Shown here in pieces: positions 63,770 through 64,000 of a stretch of DNA of 64,000 nt (position 1 is the stretch's first letter; every line of letters begins with the position of its first letter). Under the pieces are notes generated by a model. The model saw only the letters and a program-made list of their open reading frames with translations. It was not told where the DNA came from and did not search any database. The translations under genes and the position numbers were made by a program. Source of the stretch: CAVPJW01 sp963705525 (lineage in GTDB: Bacteria > Acidobacteriota > Vicinamibacteria > Vicinamibacterales > CAVPJW01); contig CAVPJW010000004.1 of NCBI GenBank assembly GCA_963705525.1, positions 248,001-312,000 on the forward strand, written 5' to 3'.

Positions 63770-64000
63770 GTGACAGACGCTGATCGCGTCAAGTACCTTC
63801 GAATCGCCCTGATGCTGGTAGGTGTGATCTTCGTGGTCGGCATCTATCCCCTGACAATTGTCTGGCCGTCCGGCTGGTCGTGGCACACCGGCCAATCCGA
63901 TTACCTGCAGATGATCCTCGGCATTTATGCGACGCTCGGTGTCTTCCTGATCATGGCCGCGCGCAATCCTCTCGCCCACCGAAGCCTCATCTCGTTCGCA
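63770..64000 (+). CDS. DUF6632-like membrane protein, 5' part
   Basis: GTG at 63770 with GGAG about eight bases upstream reads TDADRVKYLRIALMLVGVIF, then IVWPSGWSWHTGQSDYLQMI and LGIYATLGVFLIMAARNPLA, and runs off the window with no stop. Two to three helices are visible. The pattern matches small DUF6632-type proteins; the remaining part is outside. Confidence 0.6.
   Translation, partial: MTDADRVKYLRIALMLVGVIFVVGIYPLTIVWPSGWSWHTGQSDYLQMILGIYATLGVFLIMAARNPLAHRSLISFA

Noticed and set aside
1..64000. tRNA, rRNA, transposase or prophage genes
   Set aside because: No such sequence or protein family was recognised on either strand.

Overview
The window is a GC-rich bacterial chromosome segment that reads like an acidobacterium, most plausibly of the Vicinamibacteria type; this is an inference from gene content, not a phylogeny. 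The pointers are two MacB/FtsX-type duplicated orphan permeases (ADOP family) with no ATPase beside them, an Oar-like TonB-dependent receptor with an N-terminal carboxypeptidase-regulatory domain, an ECF sigma factor translationally coupled to a Hanks-type kinase, and many secreted small-domain proteins (NIPSNAP, cupin, YVTN propeller, M14 and M61 peptidases). About 50 genes are packed tightly on both strands, with many ATGA or GTGA overlaps. I see no rRNA, tRNA, CRISPR array, insertion sequence or prophage.

Layout. 0-7.3 kb: the 3' end of a formylglycine-generating-enzyme-like gene, an ethanolamine ammonia-lyase in which EutB and EutC are fused behind a twin-arginine-like leader, an ADOP permease, a TPR protein and a 2-oxoglutarate/Fe(II) oxygenase. 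7.3-8.6 kb: an AT-rich promoter island and an ArsR / SRPBCC-NTF2 operon. 8.6-13.7 kb: a very large secreted modular protein (NodB-like domain, six Calx-beta repeats, two copies of a long beta module). 14-21 kb: an NlpE-META protein, a sigma factor/kinase pair, a CDP-alcohol phosphatidyltransferase, a GtrA fusion protein and typA. 21-24 kb: a modABC molybdate transporter with an HTH-TOBE protein. 24-33 kb: TonB receptor, MFS sugar-acid-type transporter, secreted alpha/alpha-barrel protein and an HTTM-like membrane protein. 33-40 kb: second ADOP permease, a phytoene-desaturase-like flavoprotein, an APC permease, a Rieske oxygenase and a STAS protein. 40-44 kb: sodium symporter, sialidase-like protein and a DapA/NanA-family aldolase. 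44-50 kb: dienelactone hydrolase, nucleotidyltransferase and a four-gene coupled operon (HprK-like kinase, APH-like kinase, GT1 glycosyltransferase, GT-A-like protein). 50-55 kb: an isocitrate-lyase/PEP-mutase family enzyme, a DUF2157/GDYXXLXY pair and a Hanks kinase fused to a BMP/PnrA-type binding domain. 55-64 kb: secreted enzymes and small proteins, ending in a truncated membrane protein.

Three groups look most worth following: the kinase-BMP receptor, the HprK/APH/two-glycosyltransferase operon with its convergent nucleotidyltransferase, and the leader-bearing EutBC fusion. Several genes (kinase at 15-16.6 kb, CDP-alcohol transferase, TonB receptor, NIPSNAP protein, a 63-kb hypothetical) are each interrupted by single-base indels, mostly +1 and several at homopolymers. 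This pattern looks more like assembly error than gene decay, so broken genes here should be treated as provisional.
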